Source: Seribacter sulfatis
GTDB taxonomy: Bacteria > Verrucomicrobiota > Verrucomicrobiia > Opitutales > Seribacteraceae
Assembly: GCF_964187635.1 (NCBI RefSeq)
Contig: NZ_CAXLMO010000059.1
Location: forward strand, 1-64,000
Length of the DNA stretch: 64,000 nucleotides
Direction: 5' to 3'
In this document: positions 53,371-60,843 of the stretch, one piece after another
How the letters are laid out: every line of letters starts with the position of its first letter
How positions within the stretch are numbered: the first letter of the stretch is position 1
Program-made: the position numbers and the translations under genes
Notes under the pieces: generated by a model
Told to the model about the DNA's origin: nothing
What the model saw: the letters and a program-made list of their open reading frames with translations, nothing else
Database searches by the model: none

Positions 53371-54351
53371 TCAAGAATTACCCGTGCGCTTACGGTATCC
53401 ATCAATTTCAATCATGGGAGGTCTTTCCTCTTCCACGACCTCCTGAACGAGTTGGTTATAGGAACCATCTTCCACCTCGAACCGTCGATAGAAGGTTTCC
53501 ACATCAGGAACCCGATCAATTTTCCCTTGGCTGTGTAATCGATTAATAAAAGTTTGGAGAATACCAAAACTCATTTTACCCAGAGCATTTGTGGTTTGAT
53601 TTCTGTGCACTCTTCGATCGAGGTCAGTTTGCGCAAAGGCATTTAAACCAAATTTTTCGTACAAATCCAGAAGGTGCGAGGTTTCCACGCCATATCCAAT
53701 TGGAAAGGGAATCATTTCCAGTACTTCTCTTCTTGCCGCGTATTCTCCAGACAATGGTTGTATAATATTAGTCAGTTCAGGATAGAATAAAGAAAATAAT
53801 GGACGAATCAAAATTTCGGTTACTCGTCCGCCTCCACTGGAGCGGAGACCACTTGAGTAATTGAGTGGTCTGTCGTAGAAAGCTTTTACATATTGTACTT
53901 CCGCTTGCTTGATTAATGGTGCAACGAGCCCGTAGACAAATCGCGGATGAATATTGGAGATATCCGCATCCACATAACAGATAATGTCTCCTTTGAGTTG
54001 ATGAATTGCTTTCCAAAGGTTCTCTCCTTTTCCTCGCTTGTCCCCGACTTCAGGAAGGATTTCTGAGGCTAAGTAAGTATCTGCGCCATAGCTTTCAGCC
54101 ACCTCGAGGGTTTTATCATTTGAGCCCGAATCAATAACAGCAAACTCATCAATTAATGGATATCTTTCCATTAGTTCAGAACGAAGAATCAAAACTTCTT
54201 TCCCAATAGTCTTTTCTTCATTAAGAGTGGGAATGCATAGAGAAATTTTCAGATCTTTTTTTTCTTTCTCCTTCACTAAATCCAAAATATCCCAAAATTC
54301 TCCGTGGTGAAAAGTATTGTTCTCGAGCCATTTTTGATTATCGCCTGTCAT
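53371..54351 (-). CDS. gpgS: Glucosyl-3-phosphoglycerate synthase (GT81)
   Basis: 326 residues from the ATG at 54351, which overlaps the upstream stop by 4 nt (ATGA); a TTG at 54360 is also in frame. GpgS joins glucose from a nucleotide sugar to 3-phosphoglycerate, the first step to glucosylglycerate. GT-A motifs: ISLCIPTLNEEKTIGKEV, AVIDSGSNDKT, GKGENLWKAI, the DxD CYVDADISNIHPRFVYGLVA, VKAFYDRPL, GGGRVTEILIRPLFSLFYPE, QPLSGEYAARREVLE and GYGVETSHLLDL. All are GpgS signatures and separate it from mannosyl-3-phosphoglycerate synthase. No phosphatase partner (GpgP) is visible in the window. Confidence 0.85.
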   Translation of the reverse strand: MTGDNQKWLENNTFHHGEFWDILDLVKEKEKKDLKISLCIPTLNEEKTIGKEVLILRSELMERYPLIDEFAVIDSGSNDKTLEVAESYGADTYLASEILPEVGDKRGKGENLWKAIHQLKGDIICYVDADISNIHPRFVYGLVAPLIKQAEVQYVKAFYDRPLNYSSGLRSSGGGRVTEILIRPLFSLFYPELTNIIQPLSGEYAARREVLEMIPFPIGYGVETSHLLDLYEKFGLNAFAQTDLDRRVHRNQTTNALGKMSFGILQTFINRLHSQGKIDRVPDVETFYRRFEVEDGSYNQLVQEVVEEERPPMIEIDGYRKRTGNS

Positions 54352-55535
54352 GATTCGCAAATTCCTTTATCGATTGCTTGAAGAAGAGTAACAAGCTGGG
54401 CAATTCCTGCTTGTAAGGGGGCAAGTTGAATCGTTTCATTTTCCTCACCAATATTTTCTGCATGGGTTAAGCCCAAAGTAACACCGGCATACCCCGCCTC
54501 GATTAGTACATTTAAGTCTCCTGTACTAGGGATTACTTGAGGGGTGATTCCAATTTCATCCATTATTGAACGGGTTGCTTTTACGAGTGGATGAGTAAAT
54601 GGAATGCCACAATTCGGTCGGGTCGCGACCACTTCAAGTTTTACAGTGGTCCCATTTTCAAGAGAGCATTGTTCGCAAAGGTCATTTACTTTTTGTTGAA
54701 GTTCCGCAATCACTTCATCCGCTTCGCTGGTAATTTCAAAACGCAAACATCCACGGTGGGGTGTTTTGTTATAAGTCGTCCCACAGGTTAATCCACCAAG
54801 GACCATTTTAGTTTTGGGTTCCTTGGGGAGTGGTATTTCCAATAATTGATTAATGATTCGAGTTAGGTGTCCCACTGCTCCGGAGGAACCAAAACGATTC
54901 CAGTCATAATTACTGGGCACCTCGAGGCGAATCTCTCCCCGTAAAGTACCCAGTCCTGCATAACTTAATCTACCCTGACTCGCTCCCTCCACGCAGATTC
55001 CGGCACTAATCGGCCGTTGCTTGGTGTCTAAAAAATATCTTGCTCCTTCTAGGTTTCCACGACCCAAGCTTTTTGTGTTCGCTAGCAGAATTAGGTCATC
55101 CTTTAAGGTGATTCCTAGGATTTTTAGTAGCTTGGGTAATGCCACAACAGTGGCCAGGCCAATTGCATTATCGGCAATTCCGGGACCTGTAATTGAATCC
55201 GGACCCACGTTTAAAACATGCTGAGTGGTCGCATCAAAAACGGAATCTGCATGCGCCATCACCAAGATGGAGGATCGTCCCTCACTGCCGGGCAATACCG
55301 CCGATGCATTTCCCTGTTCATCTATTTCCGGATCCTCCATTCCATTTTCCCTAAATCGGTCAACCGTCAGTCGGATTCGATCTTCTTCGTTAAAAGTGGG
55401 GGAAGGAACTTCGCCCAGTAAAACCGCATCGGTTAGAACAAGTTTCCGTGCTTCCTTAAGTTTTTCGATTTGAGTGGGTAAATCTTGGAGCAAATTCCCA
55501 AGGTCAAATTCTTTTGAAGTAGTTTCTAGCATCAT
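54348..55535 (-). CDS. M20-family protein lacking the catalytic glutamates
   Basis: About 395 residues from the ATG at 55535 (GTG at 55544 is three codons upstream; GGCGAG precedes the ATG). The M20/M25/M40 fold is clear: ILVMAHADSVFD with the first metal His and Asp, GPGIADNAIGLATVVALPKL with the bridging Asp, GICVEGASQG with the third acidic residue, and GVTLGLTHAENIGEENETI with the last His. The catalytic loop that normally reads GEEGLGNLRG is here KSLGRGNLEG, so the base and the bridging glutamate are Ser and Leu. Peptidase activity is therefore doubtful. It heads the operon with gpgS and a GT4 gene. Confidence 0.8.
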   Translation of the reverse strand: MMLETTSKEFDLGNLLQDLPTQIEKLKEARKLVLTDAVLLGEVPSPTFNEEDRIRLTVDRFRENGMEDPEIDEQGNASAVLPGSEGRSSILVMAHADSVFDATTQHVLNVGPDSITGPGIADNAIGLATVVALPKLLKILGITLKDDLILLANTKSLGRGNLEGARYFLDTKQRPISAGICVEGASQGRLSYAGLGTLRGEIRLEVPSNYDWNRFGSSGAVGHLTRIINQLLEIPLPKEPKTKMVLGGLTCGTTYNKTPHRGCLRFEITSEADEVIAELQQKVNDLCEQCSLENGTTVKLEVVATRPNCGIPFTHPLVKATRSIMDEIGITPQVIPSTGDLNVLIEAGYAGVTLGLTHAENIGEENETIQLAPLQAGIAQLVTLLQAIDKGICES

Positions 55536-55680
55536 TTGATACACTCGCCATAATGTATTATTAAATATCTTGCCATTACAAAGTGATTTTTTCTTTTTAT
55601 TGGTTGAAAAAATCTTCGAGTTACTTCACATAATGAGAGATCGTTCGTGGCAATTAATAGCAAATGACGATCCTCGTTTT
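55536..55680. promoter_or_regulatory. Divergent promoter region of the glucosylglycerate cluster
   Basis: A short A/T-rich spacer (TAATGTATTATTAAATAT around 55550-55567) lies between the two divergent arms and must drive both. No clear operator was seen. The spacer shrinks if the rightward GT4 gene starts at 55570 or 55633. Confidence 0.35.
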
Positions 55681-56937
55681 ATGTCAAAAAATATAGGTTT
55701 TATTTCAACTCGTTTTGCCGGGCAGGACGGGGTATCTCTTGAAAGTGCAAAGTGGGCAGAAGTACTTTGGGAGGACGAACATGTCAGCTACTGGTACAGT
55801 GGTCAGAGTGACCGGGACCCAGACATCAGTTTCGTAGTGCCTGAAGCATATTTTGGTTTTTCTGAAAATAAATGGATTAACGAAAGAATTTGGGGTTCCG
55901 GTCAAAGAGATCGATTTGTTTCTTCAAGGATTCGCGATCTTGCAGATTATATCAAAAGTACAATTTATCGATTTGTGGAGAGATTTGATATTGATATCGT
56001 AATTCCTCAAAATTGCCTGGCAATTCCAATGCACCTCCCACTCGGAATCGCGCTCACCGAATTTCTATCGGAAACACAGATGCCTGCGATTGCCCATCAC
56101 CATGATTTTTTCTGGGAGCGTACTCGCTTTTCTGTTAACTCGGTTCCCGAATACTTGGACATGAGTTTCCCCCCCAAGTTTTCCAATATGAGAAATGTGG
56201 TGATCAACCAGGAGGCACAGGAACAGCTTGCTTTGCGGAAAGGTTTGTCATCATTGGTAATTCCCAATGTATTCGATTTTGATAATCCTCCCGACCATAT
56301 AGACGAGTATGCCTCGGATGTTCGAGAAGAACTAGGATTGGCAGAGGATGATTTTTTTATTCTTCAACCCACTCGCGTGGTACCGAGAAAAGGAATTGAA
56401 CAGGCGATCAAATTAGTCAGTTTGCTGAAAGATCCGCGCTGTAAACTAGTAATTTCCCATGAAGCTGGCGACGAGGGATATGAATATTTGGGAATGCTCG
56501 AACAACTCGCAAATGAAGAAGGTGTTGATATGCGAGTGGTTGCAGACCGAGTGGGAGAAGTGAGGCAACGTGATTCGGAAGGTAAGAAAATATATACCCT
56601 ATGGGATCTTTATCTTCATGCAGATTTTGTTACTTACCCCAGTACCTATGAAGGATTCGGAAATGCACTCTTAGAAGCCATTTACTTCCGAAAGCCAGTA
56701 TTGATTAATCGATACTCTATTTTTGTTCGCGATATTGAACCCAAGGGCTTTCGTTTATTAACAATGGATGGATTTGTTACTCCAAGCTTGGCAAAACGCG
56801 TGAAGCAAATTCTGTTTGATGCAGAGCTTCGAAAAGAGATTGTCAATTTCAACTATGAAGTCGCCCGTCACTTTTATTCTTATTCTGTTGTGCGGAGTAA
56901 TTTACGTGCATTTATTGCCAGCTTAACCGGTTATTAA
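55681..56937 (+). CDS. GT4-type glycosyltransferase, possible mannosylglucosylglycerate synthase
   Basis: About 418 residues from the ATG at 55681, picked because the GT-B N-terminus SKNIGFISTRFAGQDGVSLE starts there; ATG 55633 and TTG 55570 would add a tail. Other marks are PAIAHHHDFFWERTRF, FILQPTRVVPRKGIEQAIKL and the acidic sugar-nucleotide motif YPSTYEGFGNALLEAIYFRK. It precedes the GH13_18 phosphorylase gene by 3 bp. Planctomycetes and Petrotoga use a GT4-type enzyme to mannosylate glucosylglycerate; the neighbours make that role possible but the acceptor is not proven. Confidence 0.72.
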   Translation: MSKNIGFISTRFAGQDGVSLESAKWAEVLWEDEHVSYWYSGQSDRDPDISFVVPEAYFGFSENKWINERIWGSGQRDRFVSSRIRDLADYIKSTIYRFVERFDIDIVIPQNCLAIPMHLPLGIALTEFLSETQMPAIAHHHDFFWERTRFSVNSVPEYLDMSFPPKFSNMRNVVINQEAQEQLALRKGLSSLVIPNVFDFDNPPDHIDEYASDVREELGLAEDDFFILQPTRVVPRKGIEQAIKLVSLLKDPRCKLVISHEAGDEGYEYLGMLEQLANEEGVDMRVVADRVGEVRQRDSEGKKIYTLWDLYLHADFVTYPSTYEGFGNALLEAIYFRKPVLINRYSIFVRDIEPKGFRLLTMDGFVTPSLAKRVKQILFDAELRKEIVNFNYEVARHFYSYSVVRSNLRAFIASLTGY

Positions 56938-56940
56938 TTT

Positions 56941-58704
56941 ATGAAGAGTTCAGCGATCACATCCTCTGTAAAACACGTATCAAGTGCTAAGTTAAAAACG
57001 ATTAGAAAGCGTTTGGCCAATCTGTATGGAGTAGAGGAAGCGGATACTCTATTGGATCGATTTTTTCATATGATCGGGCGTTACGGAGTAGGGGTGAACC
57101 GAACCAACTTGTCGTCCAAAGTAATTTCCCAAAAGGATGCGGTGTTAATTACTTATGCGGATATGGTTTCGGATGGAAAGGCACATCCATTCTCCACCCT
57201 AAAAGAATTTTGTACCGCCCGGCTTAAGGGTGCATTTTCCGCGATTCACATTTTACCATTCTATCCATGGACTTCGGATGATGGATTTTCAGTAGTTGAT
57301 TACCGCGAGGTGGATAAGAGGTATGGAAATTGGGATGATGTTTCCCGTTTATCGGAAGAATTTGAACTGATGTTCGATTTGGTCCTTAATCACTGTTCCT
57401 CGAAAAGTCCTTGGTTCCGCGAATATGTTTCCGGTATTGAACCGGGAAGTAATTACATTCTTGAAGGAGATGAAGAAGCTGATCTTTCCTCGGTTGTCAG
57501 ACCCCGAGCCTCTCCACTACTTACTCCTTACCAAACCCGCAAGGGAGAAAGACATGTTTGGACCACATTCAGCGCCGACCAAGTTGACCTGGATTGGACA
57601 AGCCCGGATCTCCTCTTCGAATTTCTTGATATCATCATGTTTTATGCGTCCCTTGGGTGCAGAATATTAAGACTGGATGCAGTGGCATTTCTTTGGAAGG
57701 AGATTGGTACCAATTGCCTCCACCTTCCCAAGACACATGAAGTAATCAAATTGATTAGGAATTTCATTGAGGTAGTTGCCCCCGAAGTGCTGATTCTAAC
57801 TGAGACAAATGTACCGCATCAGGAAAACATTTCATATTTCGGAAAGGGAGATGAGGCTCATGCAGTCTATCAATTTTCTCTCCCCCCCCTTTTACTTCAT
57901 GGATTATTAAAGGGTACAGCCAAGCATGTGACTAATTGGGCAGCTCATTTAGCTCCTCCCCCCAAGGGATGCCATTTTCTTAATTTTACTGCCAGTCATG
58001 ATGGGATTGGCGTTCGCCCATTGGAGGGAATTTTAGATACGGACGAGATTCTTTCACTCGCGGATGAAGTGAGGGGAAATGGGGGGCATGTATCAATGCG
58101 CAAACTCGAGGATGGATCCGAATTTCCCTACGAGTTAAATGCGACTTACTATGGTGCACTTTCTCACAAAAAAGACCCAGAACTTGGCAAGAAAAGGTTT
58201 CTTTGTTCCCAGGCAGTTGCATTAGCGATGAAAGGAATTCCCGCAGTTTATTTCCACTCACTTTGTGCGACACCCAATTATACTGAGGGCGTCAAGGAAA
58301 CCGGGCACAATCGAACTATTAATCGGAAGAAATGGAAAAGTGAAGAATTGGAAACCCTTTTAGAGGATGAAGAAAGTAACTCGGGAGAAATTTTTGAATG
58401 GTACACTCGAGTGTTGCGCAGACGGGCGTCGTGCCCGGCCTTTCATCCGGATGCATCTCAAAAAGTGATCGAATTGGGGGATGAGATTTTTGCTTTTGAG
58501 AGAAGGTCATTGGACGGAAGTCAGGTAATTATCTGTCTTTTTAATTTCCTTCCCCATGAAGTGAAGAGTAATCAAAAACAAACATTGGCATCTTATTTAT
58601 CCAATGGTTCTGTTAAAGACTTGATTAGTGGCGGAGAGTTTTCTTTTGATAATGAGTCGTTTGCCCTACGACCCTATCAAGCCCTCTGGCTCTGTCAGAA
58701 TTGA
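56941..58704 (+). CDS. GH13_18 phosphorylase, probably glucosylglycerate phosphorylase
   Basis: 587 residues. It should cleave an alpha-glucoside with phosphate to give glucose 1-phosphate. The barrel carries VLITYADMVSDG, IHILPFYPWTSDDGFSVVDY, MFDLVLNHCSSKSPWF, the nucleophile RILRLDAVAFLWKEIGT (Asp246), the acid/base LILTETNVPH (Glu288) and the stabiliser FTASHDGIGVRP (Asp354). The AFLWKEIGTNCLHLPKTH stretch is what I recall of glucosylglycerate phosphorylases; sucrose phosphorylases have a different loop there. With gpgS next door, glucosylglycerate is the likely substrate. A 4-nt overlap couples it to the following RsmE-like gene. Confidence 0.8.
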   Translation: MKSSAITSSVKHVSSAKLKTIRKRLANLYGVEEADTLLDRFFHMIGRYGVGVNRTNLSSKVISQKDAVLITYADMVSDGKAHPFSTLKEFCTARLKGAFSAIHILPFYPWTSDDGFSVVDYREVDKRYGNWDDVSRLSEEFELMFDLVLNHCSSKSPWFREYVSGIEPGSNYILEGDEEADLSSVVRPRASPLLTPYQTRKGERHVWTTFSADQVDLDWTSPDLLFEFLDIIMFYASLGCRILRLDAVAFLWKEIGTNCLHLPKTHEVIKLIRNFIEVVAPEVLILTETNVPHQENISYFGKGDEAHAVYQFSLPPLLLHGLLKGTAKHVTNWAAHLAPPPKGCHFLNFTASHDGIGVRPLEGILDTDEILSLADEVRGNGGHVSMRKLEDGSEFPYELNATYYGALSHKKDPELGKKRFLCSQAVALAMKGIPAVYFHSLCATPNYTEGVKETGHNRTINRKKWKSEELETLLEDEESNSGEIFEWYTRVLRRRASCPAFHPDASQKVIELGDEIFAFERRSLDGSQVIICLFNFLPHEVKSNQKQTLASYLSNGSVKDLISGGEFSFDNESFALRPYQALWLCQN

Positions 58705-59426
58705 ATATTCTTCTAATCGCGGAGAAGGTTTCTTCTCTGGAATTGCCGGTCAATGGAGAAGCCGGAACTCATATTCTTCAGGTGTTTAATGCGAAATTGG
58801 GGGATACGATTGATATTGGGGTACGTAATGGCCCGCGTGGGAAAGCCACAATTGTTAGATTAAATAGGAATGATGTAAAGTTGTCGATCAAGTGGAATCA
58901 AGATCATACCAATGATTTGTATCCTGTTGGCTTATTGGTGGGGCTTTCTCGCCCACAAACTTGCAGAAAGATCTTGGAACAAGCCAGTACACTTGGAGTT
59001 TCCAGTATTGATTTCTTTATTTCGGATAAATCCGAACCGTCCTATCGGGATAGTAAACTGTGGAAGACAAAGGAATGGGAAGAAAAGATACAAAAGGGGG
59101 TCGAGCAGGCTTTTTGTACTTATATCCCTCGATGTACAATTTGGTCCAACCTGGCTGAATGTATCGAGTCCCAATCCGGGGATTCTTATCGAATTGCCCT
59201 TGATAATTACGAAAGTACAGGAGTTCTTACTGCTTCCCGTGGTAAGAAAGAAAGTACTCATTACCTTGTAGCAGTGGGGGCGGAACGTGGATGGTCGGAC
59301 GCGGAAAGAAAACAGTTAAGAGCATCTGAGTTCTTACTTCTTTCTTTAGGAGATCGAGTCCTGCGCCAAGAAACTGCGGTGGTAGTGGCAATTGGCCAAT
59401 TGGTAAGTCAATTTTGGAAGAGTTAA
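58701..59426 (+). CDS. Divergent RsmE paralogue (SPOUT methyltransferase)
   Basis: 241 residues with a TTG start that overlaps the phosphorylase stop by 4 nt. The N-terminal PUA-like part contains GEAGTHILQVFNAKLGDTID. The SPOUT knot reads AVGAERGWSDAERKQLRASE and LLSLGDRVLRQETAVVVAIG, against the standard GPEGGWS..E and LG.RILR.ETA. The GPEGG glycine loop has become GAERG, so SAM binding may be changed. A canonical rsmE lies 0.7 kb downstream. Possible roles are a second rRNA uridine methylation or a moonlighting function linked to its glucosylglycerate operon. Confidence 0.7.
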   Translation: MNILLIAEKVSSLELPVNGEAGTHILQVFNAKLGDTIDIGVRNGPRGKATIVRLNRNDVKLSIKWNQDHTNDLYPVGLLVGLSRPQTCRKILEQASTLGVSSIDFFISDKSEPSYRDSKLWKTKEWEEKIQKGVEQAFCTYIPRCTIWSNLAECIESQSGDSYRIALDNYESTGVLTASRGKKESTHYLVAVGAERGWSDAERKQLRASEFLLLSLGDRVLRQETAVVVAIGQLVSQFWKS

Positions 59427-59992
59427 TTTTCTACTTGAAATAACCGGAATAAAGGAGAGCCTTTTTTACTCTTTCCGATTGTTTTAACGAGATTCCAACC
59501 TTCAAAATCTGATTCTTCTTCAGGCGGAGCTTCATGAATCAGGAACCCCGCTTTTTTAATAATTTGATTTCTTTTAATTAATTCAAAAATCTGCGACCCC
59601 AATTTGGGGAATAAAGAATAAGGTGGATCAAGAAAAATAAGATCGAAGCTGGATTGTTCGCTTTTGAGATACTCGATCACATCTCGTCGTTCAATCATTA
59701 CTAGGCTTTGCTCCACCTTTGCACTTTTACAAACATTTGAAATGTTTTTTTGCAGACTACTTACCGCTTTTCTATGCTGTTCTACCAAAACTCCACCACT
59801 AGCTCCCCGACTGAGTGCCTCCAGACCATAAGATCCAGTTCCCGCAAACAAATCGAGAAAATGGGTTTCCATGACACTCGCACCAAGCGATGAAAATAAT
59901 CTTTCCCGGTTTGCATCCGTGGCCGGTCTAATTTCTATCCCCTTGGCTACCTGTAAAGGAATTCCTCGGGCTAATCCTCCACATATTCTCAT
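59423..59992 (-). CDS. rsmD: 16S rRNA (guanine966-N2)-methyltransferase
   Basis: 189 residues. It methylates G966 of 16S rRNA. Motifs: MRICGGLARGIPLQVAKGIE, IRPATDANRERLFSSLGASV, FLDLFAGTGSYGLEALSRGA for SAM and the catalytic LIFLDPPYSLFP (DPPY). Its stop overlaps that of the convergent RsmE-like gene by 4 nt. It faces rsmE divergently across 101 bp, so both 16S methylases could share a control region. Confidence 0.93.
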   Translation of the reverse strand: MRICGGLARGIPLQVAKGIEIRPATDANRERLFSSLGASVMETHFLDLFAGTGSYGLEALSRGASGGVLVEQHRKAVSSLQKNISNVCKSAKVEQSLVMIERRDVIEYLKSEQSSFDLIFLDPPYSLFPKLGSQIFELIKRNQIIKKAGFLIHEAPPEEESDFEGWNLVKTIGKSKKGSPLFRLFQVEN

Positions 59993-60093
59993 GGAGCGAT
60001 CGGGTTGAAATGGTGAAAATTGCTAATTTGCATTATTGAACAGAAGACTGAGGGTGATTGCCAAATGGAAGACTTTGTATTTAAACAAGAAAG

Positions 60094-60831
60094 ATGCCTC
60101 GTACAATGAGAACTTTTTTCGAACCCGACTTTATGGAGTCGGAAGATGTTATTTTATTGGATGAGGTCGAAAGTCACCACTTAAGCAAGGTACTACGCCT
60201 GCAAACAGGGGATTCCATCGAGGCGCTTGACGGGCGAGGGAATCAATACTTAACTGAGATTAATCGGATGGACCGAAAGTGTGTCGAATTACGGGTTGTG
60301 GACAAAAAGTTTTCCGCCCCGCTACAGCCTGCGTTTCGTCTCGCCGTTGCATTACCCAAGGGGAATAGGTGGGAGGATTTGATCCGCCCGCTCACGGAGT
60401 TGGGAGTCGCTCAATTGACCCCTTTAATCACCGATCATTCAGAATCCAAAAACGCGACAAAGAAGCAGGATGTAAAAATTCAAAAATGGAAAAAAATCGC
60501 AATCGATGCCTGTAAACAATCCGGCAACCCATGGCTTCCACATTTTGACTTTCCGCAAACCTTTTCTTTTTTCCTTACCACGATTCAAGAGGAAGATGAA
60601 ATCTTGATAGGAACTTTATCCCCCCAATCTGCTCCCATTAAGAATTTGAAAAGCGGCACATCCGCCCGGGTATCGATTTTAATTGGACCCGAGGGAGGGT
60701 GGAGTGAAAAAGAAGAATTACTGGGTGAAGAAAATGGATTCACTCCATTCAGTCTAGGTTCGAACACACTACGCTTAGAGACTGCGGCAATATGTGGATT
60801 GGCAGTTGCACGAGAAAGCTTCATTCTTTAA
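60094..60831 (+). CDS. rsmE: 16S rRNA (uracil1498-N3)-methyltransferase
   Basis: 245 residues (an internal ATG at 60106 is an equally good start: MRTFFEPDF). The N-terminal PUA-like domain has ESHHLSKVLRLQTGDSIEAL and DGRGNQYL; the SPOUT domain has VALPKGNRWEDLIRPLTELG, ACKQSGNPWLPH, and the knot SILIGPEGGWSEKEELLGEE plus FSLGSNTLRLETAAICGLAV. All match RsmE, which methylates U1498 in the decoding centre. The second, divergent copy lies just upstream. An HTH-TM-VWA gene follows by 12 bp. Confidence 0.93.
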   Translation: MPRTMRTFFEPDFMESEDVILLDEVESHHLSKVLRLQTGDSIEALDGRGNQYLTEINRMDRKCVELRVVDKKFSAPLQPAFRLAVALPKGNRWEDLIRPLTELGVAQLTPLITDHSESKNATKKQDVKIQKWKKIAIDACKQSGNPWLPHFDFPQTFSFFLTTIQEEDEILIGTLSPQSAPIKNLKSGTSARVSILIGPEGGWSEKEELLGEENGFTPFSLGSNTLRLETAAICGLAVARESFIL

Positions 60832-60843
60832 TAATACTGTCTT

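Noticed and set aside
58701..59426. RsmE-like gene as a pseudogene copy of rsmE
   Set aside because: It is full length, has no internal stop, and keeps the knot motifs in altered form; it looks like a diverged paralogue.
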